This document shows positions 40,735-50,009 of a stretch of 64,000 nucleotides of DNA, in pieces (within the stretch, counting starts at the first letter, position 1; each line of letters starts with the position of its first letter). Made by a program: the position numbers and the translations under genes. The stretch is taken from contig NZ_OZ061549.1 in assembly GCF_964065165.1 (NCBI RefSeq), positions 2,108,001 through 2,172,000 on the forward strand, read 5' to 3'. Source of the DNA: Levilactobacillus yonginensis (GTDB taxonomy: Bacteria; Bacillota; Bacilli; Lactobacillales; Lactobacillaceae). The notes below the pieces were generated by a model that ran no database searches, was not told the DNA's origin, and saw only the letters and a list, made by a program, of their open reading frames with translations.

Positions 40735-43700
40735 ATGAAACAGAAGACTGAAAATCAAACTATTAAAAATCCAATTGTTTTATATAAAGGGCATACGGGC
40801 TGGAAGGTTAAGACCCGGATCTTTGGGACGCTGTTAGTGAGTCTATCCGCGGTTGCTATTGCTGAAAGCACGACTAGTGTTGACGTTCATGCGGCAGCGG
40901 CGACCTCAACGACGGCCGTTCAACCAGCTGCGGCTGCTAGTATGCCAGCAACACCTACCAGTGGCGGCCCAGCACCGGCTAAAGTTGCAAGTAACTCAGC
41001 AACCTCAGTGGTTGAGTCGGATTCAGTAACGGCCCCTCAAGCTGATGCGGCAGCGCCAACCGCAAACCCGACCAGTGACTCCGGCGATTATCCAGTTCTT
41101 GTCCAAGACAAAGATGTCAACGTCGGTGCGGATACATCTCAGGTTAGTTTACCAGCTGATCAGATTGCCAGTCACTTTACGGCAACTGTTGAAAATCGGG
41201 ATAATAACGATGATGATGGCGACCCGACGGATAATAAAAAGACCAAGCCAATTGGGAAGGATGGCAGTGTGTCGCTGACCACGTTGGGTAAACACGACTA
41301 CTACAATTCTTCTACTAGCACCACGCCAGTTGCGGGACATCAGGTGGCCCATGTGTCGTTTGAACATGAAATTGACTTCAGTCATAACTTTTCCATGTCT
41401 GGTGCCTTAGGAGTTGGGAGTCAACCGTATAGTGGGGCCGATAGTGTTGGGTTTATTTTTGCCCCCGGTGATCCAGCCAAGGCTACTGAGGGTGGTGCTG
41501 GTGGTCGGTTGGGGATTGCTGGTTTGCAAAACGCCTTTGGTTTCGTTTTTGATGAATACGATAACCGTTCACAGTACAATGACCCGACCAGTAGCCCCTA
41601 TGTTGGCTGGCGTTACACCAATTCGAGTGGGACGTTGCAGGCGGCTGACAGATCAGATTGGGTATTGGCCAGCAAATTAACTTTAAAGCGGACCTCAACA
41701 CCGGATAATGCGTTTACGATGAACTATGATGCCGGGACACAAACGTTAACGGTTATCTTAAATGGTCAAACCTTCACCCGGAAAATTGACGACGTCACCA
41801 CGGGATATTCTCTGTCTGTGGCGGCTTCAACCGGTGGGAGCTTGAATGACTATTCCGCTAAAATTGATAAATTCAGCTATACGCCAAAGACGATTCCACT
41901 GGCCGTAAAGCTGGTGGATGCTGCGCAAGGTGAGTCTGGTGCACTGTTAAATAATACGAGTGTCAATGCGGTTGCGAACATTGGGGATACTATTTCTATT
42001 TTTTCCACGCAGGATGCGGCTAAACGGGCGGTGGCAGCGGACAAAAACCTGAATCCAGCGCTGATTGCCGTGATTCCATCAGACTCAGCGGGCAACGTTT
42101 ACGTCATTGATGGTAGTCAGGTCGTGGGTGGCAACAACGGAACGGCTCATACGATTGCGGATGCTAGCGGTCAGGACGTCGCTGACGGAACTTATTACAG
42201 TTATACCGTTCAGGATGGTGACGGTCAACAGATGACCGTACCAGTTAGACTGGCGTTCCAGGCCAAAGTCACGCCGATTGATGCGACGACCAAGCAGCCC
42301 ATTGCGGGACTAGAACCGGTGACGGTAACGGCGGTGGCTGGCGAACCAGTTTTAGTTTCAATTCCGGGTTATACGCCTACGCAAGTGGTCTTAGCGGCGC
42401 CAACGGATGGCAAGACAATTGCGGAGGATGTTTTGCCAATTGATTCCGCGACGACTGGGACTAGTACCACAACGACGTCCAAGGAAGCGAACCCAATCGG
42501 CCACTACTATACGGGAACTGGGACTACCGTTGATGGGAAAACAGTGAACGTGATTGCAACGGTCGGGACGGGTCAGTCCGTGACGGATGCCCTTAACCAA
42601 AAACCGCTACTGAATGGTGATCAGCCAGTGGCCAGTGGTGGTCAATCAACCATCAGCAGTACCGATTACTACTGGTCCGACGTGGGTGACGCCAGTGCAA
42701 CTGATTCTACGGATGCGAGTCAGGCCCAGGACAGTGGTAGCCTGCTGTTACCAACGACGTCTACACTGCAGTATTGGGATCAACAAGCCATCACAAACCA
42801 AACAACGGCCGATAACTATCGGTCGGAGGCCCAAGCTATGTATGACCAATTTATTGGATTGTCCGGTTTAACGCAGGCTCAAAAGGATGCTGCGGATAAA
42901 TTATTACAATCGATCATTGCAATCTACACGCAGGCTTCGGCCACCAACGCTCAGGCGGAGAAGGCCTTTGAGGGTGCTGAAACGGAGACAGTTCCGGCCA
43001 CCATTTATCAGGATGGTCAAACCGGGTATGCGTCCTTGGAAGCCGTGCGAAACTTACTGGTCGACTTTAAGGGGGACCTCGATAACCTGACCACGACCAA
43101 TCAAGCTGCACAGGATAGTTTGGCCACCTTTTTGTCCTGGGATCAGTTTTATGGGAGTGACTTGCAGTTCCCAGTCGTGACCTTCGGGAAGGATTTTGGG
43201 GATGTCAGTGCTGCGGCTAAGGATGGTTTCCACAATCCCGATTACTATGAGTACGTGGAAAATAAGGACTCCGATATCGTCGTGAAAACGCCTAAGAATG
43301 TTGGAACCTACTACTTTAAATTGACCGAAGCTGGGCGAGCATATCTTAAAAGCCTGAGTCCGAACAACCCCAACGCTGGCCTGTTTGTGCCAGCTATGCT
43401 GACGATTAAACCGCAGACAGCTGCCGCTACCGTGGATGGTACGACAGTGGTTTATGGCGGTGTTGATGGGAAATTTCCAGAATTTAAGGGTAGCCTGGGC
43501 AATGCAGATAAGGACCATCAACTTAGTCAACCTGATTTTGAAGTTGTTGATACGACTGGGAAAAAGGTCGCTGTCGATCAGCTTAAAGTGAATGGTGACT
43601 ACACGATTCAGTACACAGCAGCTGCTCAGGCGGCCTTGAAAAAGGATAGTAACTATCAGTTCACGTCGTTTGGCCACGCTAAGTTGGGCGTAACGCCACG

Positions 43701-46700
43701 AAAAATTACAGTTCAGGCACGAGATAGTGTTAAGACCTACGGGGATGGTGCAACAGATTTATCGTTGACCACTGACTCAGCTGACGGTTTGGTCAATAAG
43801 GACACGTTAGATTCTCTGGGTGTGCAATTGACCCGCGAGTCCGGTGAAGATGCTGGGACATATCAGATTGTGTTGAATCCAGAATCGGTGATCAACCCGA
43901 ATTATGACGTGACGGTTAACCCCGGGACGCTTACGATTGGAAAAAATCCAATTACAGTTAAGATTACGAGCTTTGAACGGAATTACGGGACACCACAACC
44001 GGATTTGACGTTCAGTATTCCTGCGAAGACTGCCACTGGGAAGAAAAACAGTCAACTGGTTGGTCAGGACCAACTTGCTGATCTACACGTTCAGTTGACC
44101 CGCGCTTCTGGAGATGACGTTGGGACATACGCCATTACGGGTTCAGTTGATCAGAAGACTAACTATAATGTCACGTTTGAAGATGGTGAGGACGTTATTT
44201 CACCGGCAACCGCTAGTGTGGTGGTTGCCGATAGTGGATTGACTTACGGGGATGACACCACGGCCTTTACGGCAACGGTAACTGGGCCGACTATCCCCGC
44301 GTTCGAGCAAAGCGACTTTGAAATCGTGGACGCTGAAGGGCAACCGGTCGTGTGGACCGGTCATTTACCAGCAGGAAACTATCAGGTTCAGTTGACGGCG
44401 TCAGCCCAAGATGCTGTGAAAAAGGCCAATCCTAACTATGATTTTACTAGCTTTAAGATGGGGAACTTGACAGTGTCACCTAAGGTAATTACGGTAACTG
44501 CCCAGAGCAGTGCTAAAACTTATGGTGATCCTGAACCTGAGCTGACACTGACGCCTGAATCGGCTGACGGGTTGGCAAAGAATGATGATCTCAGTAGCTT
44601 GGGAGTTACGCTGGTCCGTATTCCGGGTACAGATGTTGGCAAGTATGACATTACAGCCGACAAGTCATCAAGCTTGAATAAGAATTACACCATAACGGTT
44701 AACGCCGGTAAACTAACGATTAATCCGAGACCCCTCACGGTGATGATTAAGAATGTCACTGCCACTTATGGTGGCACCGCTGATCCGGTGTTGAGCTTCA
44801 GCCTTTCAACGGATACAAAGGCCGGCTTAGTCAAAGGCGAGACTGAAGGGGAGCTGGGTGTGACGCTGAAGCGGGCTCCTGGAAACGCTGCTGGTCACTA
44901 TGCCATCACTGGGACCGCTACGAATAAGAATTATGATTTTACCTTTATACCTGGAACCTTGACGATTCTGCCAGCTGCCTCTAATGTGACGATTCCGAGT
45001 CTCAATATCGTGTATGGCGATGCGATTCCGGTACTGTTAGCGACATTGAATAATCCGACGACAAGCAAAATTGAACCGGCCGACTTGGAAGTCGTAGATG
45101 CTACGGGCCAATCCATGACGGCTGATAAGTTACAAGCTGGGACCTATAAAATTCAGTTGACGGCAGCTGCCAAGACGCGCTTGATTGGGGAGAACCCCAA
45201 TTATGATTTAAGCGACCTGGCGACCGGTGAACTGGCTGTTGCTAAACGAGCAGTCACTGTACAAATCACGCCTCAGGTGATCTACAGTGGTGAAGCTAAC
45301 CCAGCCAATTCGGCAAGTCTGACGAAGGGGAGTTTCAAGCCAGGTGAGACAGTTGCTTCATTGCGCCTAGAGTATACAGACCCAACTGATCCGGTCGTTG
45401 GGACCTATCCGATTACGGCCAAGAGCTCTAATTCAAACTATGATGTGACCGTTCTGGCGGGAACGTTGACGGTGTTGGGCAAGGATGTCGATTCTGATGG
45501 GACTGTGACAATCACTGAGAAGGACGCTGACGGTAACGTGACGAAGGTCACGAAGCAGTGGGCCGTCGATGATGGCAGTGGCAACAGTGAGACCGTGTAT
45601 ACCAACAATCCGGGTACCAATACGCAGACGGTGACGGAGTTTCAGAATGGCCAACAGGTTGCGCAACAGACAATTTCACCAAATTCAGCGCCGGCCATTT
45701 TGCCAGATGGCAATGGGGCTGCGACAGTGGTTACACTCACCCAGACAGGCCAACCGACGTTTGAGCACTACGGTATTGATCCGGACAAAGATGGTGTCGA
45801 CAGCGATAAGGAGCTGGAGGCCGGTACGAATCCGGTAAATGCTGACAGTGATGAGGATGGCGTGGATGATGGTGAGGAAGCCAAGCTTGGGACTGATCCG
45901 TTGAAGGCTGATACGGACGATGATGGTTTGAGTGACGGTGATGAAGTCAAAGCGGGAACCGACCCGACGAAGGCGGATACCGATGGCGATGGTCTGAGTG
46001 ACAAGGAAGAAATTGACCTGGGAACCGACCCCCTGAAGGTCGATACGGATGGTGATGGTATTAGTGATGGTGTCGAAGTCAAGAATGGCACGAATCCGCT
46101 GATACCAGAAGTTCGGGTTGCCCCGAAGCCAGTCGACACCGATGGTGATGGTGTGAGCGATGAAGATGAAATCAAAGCCGGGACTGATCCGTTGAAGGCG
46201 GATACCGATGGCGATGGTGTCAGTGATGGCGACGAAATTAAGGCTGGCACGAATCCGTTGAAGGCAGATACGGATGGTGACGGTGTCAGTGATGGCGCCG
46301 AAATCAAGCGTGGCACTGATCCGCTAAATCCTGACACGGACGGCGATGGCATTTCTGATGGCGCTGAGATCAAGCGCGGCACTGATCCACTGAAAGCAGA
46401 TACGGACGGTGATGGTATTCCTGATGGTAAAGAACTTAAGCTGGGCACGAACCCACTAAAGGCTGATACAGACGGTGATGGCGTTCCCGACGGCAAGGAA
46501 CTTAAGCTAGGAACGAACCCGCTGAAGGTCGATACGGATGGTGATGGGGTTTCTGATGGTCAGGAGCTACGCAAGCATACGAATCCATTGAAGCCGGACA
46601 CCGATGGCGATGGGGTGAATGACGGTGAAGAAGCCCACAATCACACGAATCCGTTGAAGGCTGATTCTGACAACGATGGTTTTAGCGATGGTGAAGAACT

Positions 46701-46911
46701 TCAACATCATACGAATCCCTTGAAAGTTACGACAGCTGATCAGTTTAATGCTAGCATGCAGGTAACCACGACTCGGCGTGCTCGACAGCAACAACAGCTT
46801 CACGAAGGGTTGCTTCCACAGACGGGACAGCAGAACCAGAGCTACTTAGCAGCGCTAGGTTTGGTCTTATTGGCTAGCTTGATGCGGCCATTCCGTCGGC
46901 GCCGGCATTAA
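40735..46911 (+). CDS. Giant LPxTG adhesin: L-type lectin, MBG repeats, TSP3-type stalk (2058 aa)
   Basis: Paralogue of the adhesin at 25142. The signal segment (VLYKGHTGWKVKTRIFGTLL) is nearly the same. An L-type lectin domain spans about residues 120-385 (AHVSFEHEIDFSHNF, GADSVGFIFAPGD, NAFGFVFDEYDN). The small beta domains (TPIDATTKQPIAG), a helical segment (about 675-790) and about eight MBG-type repeats follow (890-1580). After one W-repeat come fourteen 22-residue repeats with D-x-D-x-D-G (about 1681-1999), then LPQTG (about 2027), a membrane helix and RRRRH. ATG 40735 has AAGGGAG about 12 bases upstream. The stalk should bind calcium and stiffen. Probable glycan-binding adhesin; ligand unknown. 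Confidence 0.88.
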   Translation: MKQKTENQTIKNPIVLYKGHTGWKVKTRIFGTLLVSLSAVAIAESTTSVDVHAAAATSTTAVQPAAAASMPATPTSGGPAPAKVASNSATSVVESDSVTAPQADAAAPTANPTSDSGDYPVLVQDKDVNVGADTSQVSLPADQIASHFTATVENRDNNDDDGDPTDNKKTKPIGKDGSVSLTTLGKHDYYNSSTSTTPVAGHQVAHVSFEHEIDFSHNFSMSGALGVGSQPYSGADSVGFIFAPGDPAKATEGGAGGRLGIAGLQNAFGFVFDEYDNRSQYNDPTSSPYVGWRYTNSSGTLQAADRSDWVLASKLTLKRTSTPDNAFTMNYDAGTQTLTVILNGQTFTRKIDDVTTGYSLSVAASTGGSLNDYSAKIDKFSYTPKTIPLAVKLVDAAQGESGALLNNTSVNAVANIGDTISIFSTQDAAKRAVAADKNLNPALIAVIPSDSAGNVYVIDGSQVVGGNNGTAHTIADASGQDVADGTYYSYTVQDGDGQQMTVPVRLAFQAKVTPIDATTKQPIAGLEPVTVTAVAGEPVLVSIPGYTPTQVVLAAPTDGKTIAEDVLPIDSATTGTSTTTTSKEANPIGHYYTGTGTTVDGKTVNVIATVGTGQSVTDALNQKPLLNGDQPVASGGQSTISSTDYYWSDVGDASATDSTDASQAQDSGSLLLPTTSTLQYWDQQAITNQTTADNYRSEAQAMYDQFIGLSGLTQAQKDAADKLLQSIIAIYTQASATNAQAEKAFEGAETETVPATIYQDGQTGYASLEAVRNLLVDFKGDLDNLTTTNQAAQDSLATFLSWDQFYGSDLQFPVVTFGKDFGDVSAAAKDGFHNPDYYEYVENKDSDIVVKTPKNVGTYYFKLTEAGRAYLKSLSPNNPNAGLFVPAMLTIKPQTAAATVDGTTVVYGGVDGKFPEFKGSLGNADKDHQLSQPDFEVVDTTGKKVAVDQLKVNGDYTIQYTAAAQAALKKDSNYQFTSFGHAKLGVTPRKITVQARDSVKTYGDGATDLSLTTDSADGLVNKDTLDSLGVQLTRESGEDAGTYQIVLNPESVINPNYDVTVNPGTLTIGKNPITVKITSFERNYGTPQPDLTFSIPAKTATGKKNSQLVGQDQLADLHVQLTRASGDDVGTYAITGSVDQKTNYNVTFEDGEDVISPATASVVVADSGLTYGDDTTAFTATVTGPTIPAFEQSDFEIVDAEGQPVVWTGHLPAGNYQVQLTASAQDAVKKANPNYDFTSFKMGNLTVSPKVITVTAQSSAKTYGDPEPELTLTPESADGLAKNDDLSSLGVTLVRIPGTDVGKYDITADKSSSLNKNYTITVNAGKLTINPRPLTVMIKNVTATYGGTADPVLSFSLSTDTKAGLVKGETEGELGVTLKRAPGNAAGHYAITGTATNKNYDFTFIPGTLTILPAASNVTIPSLNIVYGDAIPVLLATLNNPTTSKIEPADLEVVDATGQSMTADKLQAGTYKIQLTAAAKTRLIGENPNYDLSDLATGELAVAKRAVTVQITPQVIYSGEANPANSASLTKGSFKPGETVASLRLEYTDPTDPVVGTYPITAKSSNSNYDVTVLAGTLTVLGKDVDSDGTVTITEKDADGNVTKVTKQWAVDDGSGNSETVYTNNPGTNTQTVTEFQNGQQVAQQTISPNSAPAILPDGNGAATVVTLTQTGQPTFEHYGIDPDKDGVDSDKELEAGTNPVNADSDEDGVDDGEEAKLGTDPLKADTDDDGLSDGDEVKAGTDPTKADTDGDGLSDKEEIDLGTDPLKVDTDGDGISDGVEVKNGTNPLIPEVRVAPKPVDTDGDGVSDEDEIKAGTDPLKADTDGDGVSDGDEIKAGTNPLKADTDGDGVSDGAEIKRGTDPLNPDTDGDGISDGAEIKRGTDPLKADTDGDGIPDGKELKLGTNPLKADTDGDGVPDGKELKLGTNPLKVDTDGDGVSDGQELRKHTNPLKPDTDGDGVNDGEEAHNHTNPLKADSDNDGFSDGEELQHHTNPLKVTTADQFNASMQVTTTRRARQQQQLHEGLLPQTGQQNQSYLAALGLVLLASLMRPFRRRRH
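45775..46732 (+). repeat. Fourteen TSP3-type calcium-binding repeats inside the 2058-aa adhesin gene
   Basis: 66-base in-frame units encoding DTDGDGVSDGxEIKxGTDPLKA; one unit (the fifth) has a nine-residue insertion (PEVRVAPKP region). Asp at positions 1, 3, 5 with Gly6 is the EF-like calcium loop of thrombospondin type 3 repeats. The high DNA identity between neighbouring units suggests expansion by slippage or recombination. Confidence 0.88.
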
Positions 46912-46994
46912 TTGGTACCGTTGAATCTCTACGCGTGATTATGTGACTAAAGATTGAAAGTTCAAAAACCGTTATCAAACCAAGAATAGTCTGG

Positions 46995-47175
46995 CGTTAC
47001 AGGCTTAAAATTAGTCGCACCCAGCCACCTGCGGCCGCCTGCTGTGGGGAACGCCTCCGGCCTGAAAAGCGGTCCTTCGGCTCGGTTTGAAGACTGGAAA
47101 AACCACCAGTCTTCAAACCCGTCCCACGCTGTAAGCCGAAAATCGGCTAACACCGTCGACACAGCTGGCTCCACC
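46995..47175 (+). repeat. Structured intergenic repeat R2, second full copy
   Basis: CCTGCGGCCGCC, GCTGTGGGGAACG, CTGAAAAGCGGTC and a perfect hairpin TTGAAGACTGG...CCAGTCTTCAA recur here as in the copy at 7812. In that copy the hairpin has different bases that still pair. It lies at the 3' side of the 2058-aa adhesin gene; no other terminator for that gene is evident. Confidence 0.65.
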
Positions 47176-47257
47176 TCTGACCGCCTCCGGTTAAACGGAT
47201 TTTTGGAAATTAAGCTAGCTTACATGCCTGAATGACAGGCACTTACGCAATATTATT

Positions 47258-47355
47258 GGCGAACGGTGAGGCGGCAATTTTCCACTATAGCTGACTACCC
47301 CCCATACCCAATCCTTGTTGTATCAGGCGTAGTGGGTGTTTAAGTGCTTTCAACC
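47258..47355 (-). repeat. Intergenic repeat R1, copy B
   Basis: Reverse-strand copy of the R1 element: GGTTGAAAGCACTTAAACAC, CCACTACGCCTGATACAAC, and GTGGAAAATTGCCGCCTCACC, then GTTCGCC, matching 20731 and 52491. It directly abuts the 3' end of the next minus-strand gene. Confidence 0.65.
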
Positions 47356-47360
47356 TTTAG

Positions 47361-47720
47361 TTATTTAAGATTCAGAGCTTGTCCGTAGATCCAGTAACGG
47401 TGCGTGGCGTGTTTGTTCGTTGATCGGATACGGTACCAGTTGTATTGGGTTCCTTGGTTAGCCATCAGGTCAATCGAGACCTTACTACCAGCCTTGAGTT
47501 TGGCGTTTCTCCAGCTGGTGGTCTTGATGAGCTTGTAGGTGCTGTTGGGCTGATGATTAGTTAGTTTGAAGTGCTGGTAATTCTTTTTGATAGTTGTCGT
47601 CCCATGATACCGGTGGTACTGTACGGTTCCCACCAACGTACTAGCGGAACCGACCACTGGACTAAGACTTAACGTACTGAGTATCCCCATAACCCCTAAG
47701 ATGATTGCTGCTTTCTTCAT
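47361..47720 (-). CDS. Small secreted SH3-like protein, 119 aa
   Basis: Signal peptide 1-27 (KKAAIILGVMGILSTLSLSPVVGSAS). The mature 92 residues form a basic, Tyr/Trp-rich beta module (YHRYHGTTTIKKNYQHFKLTN, QYNWYRIRSTNKHATHRYWIYGQAL), as in the wall-binding modules of other proteins in this window. GGGGAGG lies 8 bases before ATG 47720. A palindrome GTTAGAA-CGT-TTCTAAC lies in its promoter region. Function unknown; single domain, so perhaps a free wall-associated protein. Confidence 0.7.
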   Translation of the reverse strand: MKKAAIILGVMGILSTLSLSPVVGSASTLVGTVQYHRYHGTTTIKKNYQHFKLTNHQPNSTYKLIKTTSWRNAKLKAGSKVSIDLMANQGTQYNWYRIRSTNKHATHRYWIYGQALNLK

Positions 47721-47747
47721 AAATAAAACCTCCCCAAATTTGTTCCA

Positions 47748-47764
47748 GTTAGAACGTTTCTAAC
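47748..47764 (-). promoter_or_regulatory. Palindromic operator candidate
   Basis: GTTAGAA-CGT-TTCTAAC is a perfect inverted repeat lying between the likely -10 region and the ribosome binding site of the 119-aa secreted protein gene. Confidence 0.45.
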
Positions 47765-47873
47765 GGTAACATTATTGAGGAGGTTTTATTTTAATTTCAA
47801 CTAAAGTTTGATAAAACATATCGTTTTGTTGCGTCGCCAAAATGCTTTAGGCCTTATTCAAATAGCTATGCCC

Positions 47874-48803
47874 TTATTTGGCAGGGGTTAGGTAATTAGC
47901 TTGCAATTGTTTCAATTGCTTGTTGGATAAGCCTAAGCCCTTGTGCAGGAAGTTATCCATGTTGCCGTACTTGGTGTTAACGGCTTTGTACATGGTGTTT
48001 AAGTAGGCCATCTTGACACCATTTTGGGCCTTGAAGTTGCTGATGACGGTTGGCGTCAGATCTTTACCAGCGGCCTTCCAGCCAGCTTCTTGCTTCGCCA
48101 GGTTTTCCTTATTCGTGTTGACTAAGTAAGTGTTGGACTTCAAGTAATCCTTGGCAATCGCCTTCTTGTTAAAGTTTAAGGCAGACAGAACCAGGACAGT
48201 TCCCATACCAGCGCGGTCTTTACCGGCTGAACAGTGCCAGAGCACGGCTTTGTTTTTAGGGTTCTTTAGTAATTGGTGGAAGAGGGACTTATAGGCTTTC
48301 CGCCCTTGGGCAGTGGTGATGGCGTCGTGGTAAGACTTCTTCATCATCTTGTCGCCGGCCCCCTTCTTAGAAAAGTCTGGGAAAGCACCGAAGGACTTGA
48401 AAACGTTGGCTTTAACCAATTTAACGCCACTCATTTTCACGTCAGGACTCTTTTGTTGTTCAATGACGGTCCGCAGATCGACGTCGGTGGCCACGTGGTA
48501 AGTCTTAACCAATTTCTTTTGATCGGACTTAGATAGAGTGGAAAGACTGTTGGAACGAATTAAGCGGTGCACCTTAATCTTTTGACCCTTTTGGTTAACG
48601 TAGCCGCCCAAGTCACGAGCGTTAGAAGCACCCTGCAACTTGATGTGGATTGACTGGGACTTGACCGTCTTGGCCTTAGTCTTCTTCGTTGTCTGAGTCG
48701 TCTTGGTCTTAGCAGCGGCTGTAACCGACAGCAGTGGTTGTTGCCAACCCAACGTGGTGGTTAATAGCAGTGCGGTTACTAAGGTACTGATTCGTTTATT
48801 CAT
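47874..48803 (-). CDS. Secreted tyrosine phosphatase (Y_phosphatase3 type)
   Basis: Exported protein phosphatase of 309 aa. Signal peptide 1-32 (LVTALLLTTTLGWQQPLLSVTAAA), a Lys/Thr-rich linker, then the phosphatase domain from about residue 50. That domain has NARDLGG (about 63-69), the general-acid region and the P-loop HCSAGKDRAG (Cys about 193). The CxxxxxR loop with KDR is that of the MptpB/LipA-like group, which acts on phosphotyrosine and on phosphoinositides. AGGAGGAG lies 8 bases before ATG 48803. Monocistronic. A target outside the cell is unknown; proteins of this kind are frequent in lactobacilli. Confidence 0.85.
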   Translation of the reverse strand: MNKRISTLVTALLLTTTLGWQQPLLSVTAAAKTKTTQTTKKTKAKTVKSQSIHIKLQGASNARDLGGYVNQKGQKIKVHRLIRSNSLSTLSKSDQKKLVKTYHVATDVDLRTVIEQQKSPDVKMSGVKLVKANVFKSFGAFPDFSKKGAGDKMMKKSYHDAITTAQGRKAYKSLFHQLLKNPKNKAVLWHCSAGKDRAGMGTVLVLSALNFNKKAIAKDYLKSNTYLVNTNKENLAKQEAGWKAAGKDLTPTVISNFKAQNGVKMAYLNTMYKAVNTKYGNMDNFLHKGLGLSNKQLKQLQANYLTPAK

Positions 48804-48986
48804 ATCGCAAACTCCTCCTCTTATCTTGGTGCAAATCCTAGGATACCTGACGGATGTAAGAGAATGGTGTTGATTATGTAAAGATAAGGGGCATGAAAGA
48901 AATTAGATATAACATCGGTTATAAAAGATAGAGCAATCCGTTTCTTAGGATGTAGAGAACGATAGTTGTTTATTGGTATTCAATTA

Positions 48987-49020
48987 TTGATTATCGAATA
49001 ACGATATGTTAATATCGATA
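48987..49020 (+). promoter_or_regulatory. Promoter with three-half-site operator for DUF2975/HTH pair
   Basis: -35 TTGATT (48987-48992), 17-base spacer, -10 TAATAT (49010-49015) with TG before it. Half-sites TATCG (48992-48996), CGATA (49002-49006) and TATCG (49013-49017) form two overlapping inverted repeats over the core promoter. The HTH protein coded at 49634 is the obvious candidate to bind here. Confidence 0.55.
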
Positions 49021-49047
49021 GTGAATAAAGAAACGGGGATGTTGGCT

Positions 49048-49620
49048 ATGCCAAAATGGGTGAAGTTTTTTACGAATTTAATGATTGTGATCGTTCAAAT
49101 TTCGATATTGTTTGCTTATGTGGGATTCTTGTGGCCACTGGGGTACCTTTATGAAGGTTATCACGGGGACGTGGCGCAAGCGGTTTTGGACAGTGATGAT
49201 TTCTTACAATACTCAGCCCATCATTTGACGGCCGGAGCTATGGCCAGTTTTCCAGGCTGGCCATACGTGTTATTGATGGCCGTTGGCTCAGCAATTTGGA
49301 TGGGGGCTGCCATCATGTTTGCTAAGGCGATGGTCAAATTGCTTAATAATGTGGTTGAAGAAGACTACTTTTCTCAGAACAATATAGCAGCGGTTAAGCG
49401 ACTGGTTGTTGCTCAATGTTATGTTGTCATTGGTGAATTCTTCCTCGCCGGTGGTAATCAGCTCACCAGTAGCTGGCTGCGGGGGTATAATAATGGGGTA
49501 TTTTCACAAACGTGGAGTAATATGATTGATTCAATCGGGTTACTAATCGTCTTAAAAGTCATCTCAGTAATTTATGAACGCGCAATGACCATGAAGATTG
49601 AAAACGATTTGACAGTGTAA
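49048..49620 (+). CDS. DUF2975-family membrane protein
   Basis: Integral membrane protein of 190 aa with four hydrophobic segments (MIVIVQISILFAYVGFLWPL, YVLLMAVGSAIWMGAAIMFA, RLVVAQCYVVIGEFFLAGG, SIGLLIVLKVISVIYE). The motif FSQNNIAAVKRL after helix 2 is diagnostic for DUF2975 proteins. The start is ATG 49048 with CGGGG 9 bases upstream; ATG 49039 is a possible alternative. It is followed after 13 bases by a small Cro-like HTH gene. This pair (YoaS/YozG in Bacillus) is widespread in Firmicutes, with unknown function; DUF2975 is thought to modulate the HTH partner. Confidence 0.82.
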   Translation: MPKWVKFFTNLMIVIVQISILFAYVGFLWPLGYLYEGYHGDVAQAVLDSDDFLQYSAHHLTAGAMASFPGWPYVLLMAVGSAIWMGAAIMFAKAMVKLLNNVVEEDYFSQNNIAAVKRLVVAQCYVVIGEFFLAGGNQLTSSWLRGYNNGVFSQTWSNMIDSIGLLIVLKVISVIYERAMTMKIENDLTV

Positions 49621-49633
49621 AGGAGGATGCGCG

Positions 49634-49858
49634 GTGGTTAAACTGACATTAAACGTGGTGATGGCGGAACGGAATATCAGCAGTCAAGAACTTGCGGCTG
49701 CCATTGACATCACACCAGCCAATTTGTCCATCTTGAAGACGGGCAAGGCTAAGGCTATTCGCTTCAGCACATTGGAAAAGATCTGTCGGGTCTTAGCGTG
49801 CCAGCCCGGTGATATTTTGAAATATGTGGCTGATCCGACAGAATCAGAAGATGAATAG
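49634..49858 (+). CDS. Cro/CI-type HTH regulator (YozG-like)
   Basis: 74-aa DNA-binding protein: VKLTLNVVMAERNISSQELAAAIDITPANLSILKTGKAKAIRFSTLEKICRVLACQPGDIL in outline, with HTH at about residues 15-45 and the typical late helix CRVLACQPGDIL. The start is GTG 49634 with AAAGGAGG 7 bases upstream. Operon partner of the DUF2975 gene and probable autoregulator at the TATCG/CGATA sites. Confidence 0.85.
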   Translation: MVKLTLNVVMAERNISSQELAAAIDITPANLSILKTGKAKAIRFSTLEKICRVLACQPGDILKYVADPTESEDE

Positions 49859-49896
49859 GTAAGTTGAACACAATAGATACTTAATCGATAATAAAG

Positions 49897-49938
49897 GAAT
49901 GGTGCGAAAGACTTTAAATCTCTCGCACCATTCTTTTG
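49897..49938. terminator. Bidirectional terminator between HTH gene and gudD
   Basis: GAATGGTGCGA...TCGCACCATTC stem with A and T tails on the two sides, between convergent genes. Confidence 0.85.
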
Positions 49939-50009
49939 CTTTTATATTGGATACAGGTCCGTTACTTACAAGGAATTGTTGGTTAGGACTGATGCATCAG
50001 CTGATAGGA

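Noticed and set aside
45768..46496. Antisense open frame opposite the TSP3 repeats (Ser/Pro-rich)
   Set aside because: Mirror of the 66-base repeat; no start signals.
45775..46732. Regular 66-base direct repeats, as in a CRISPR array
   Set aside because: They are in-frame protein repeats without unique spacers, and no cas genes are present.
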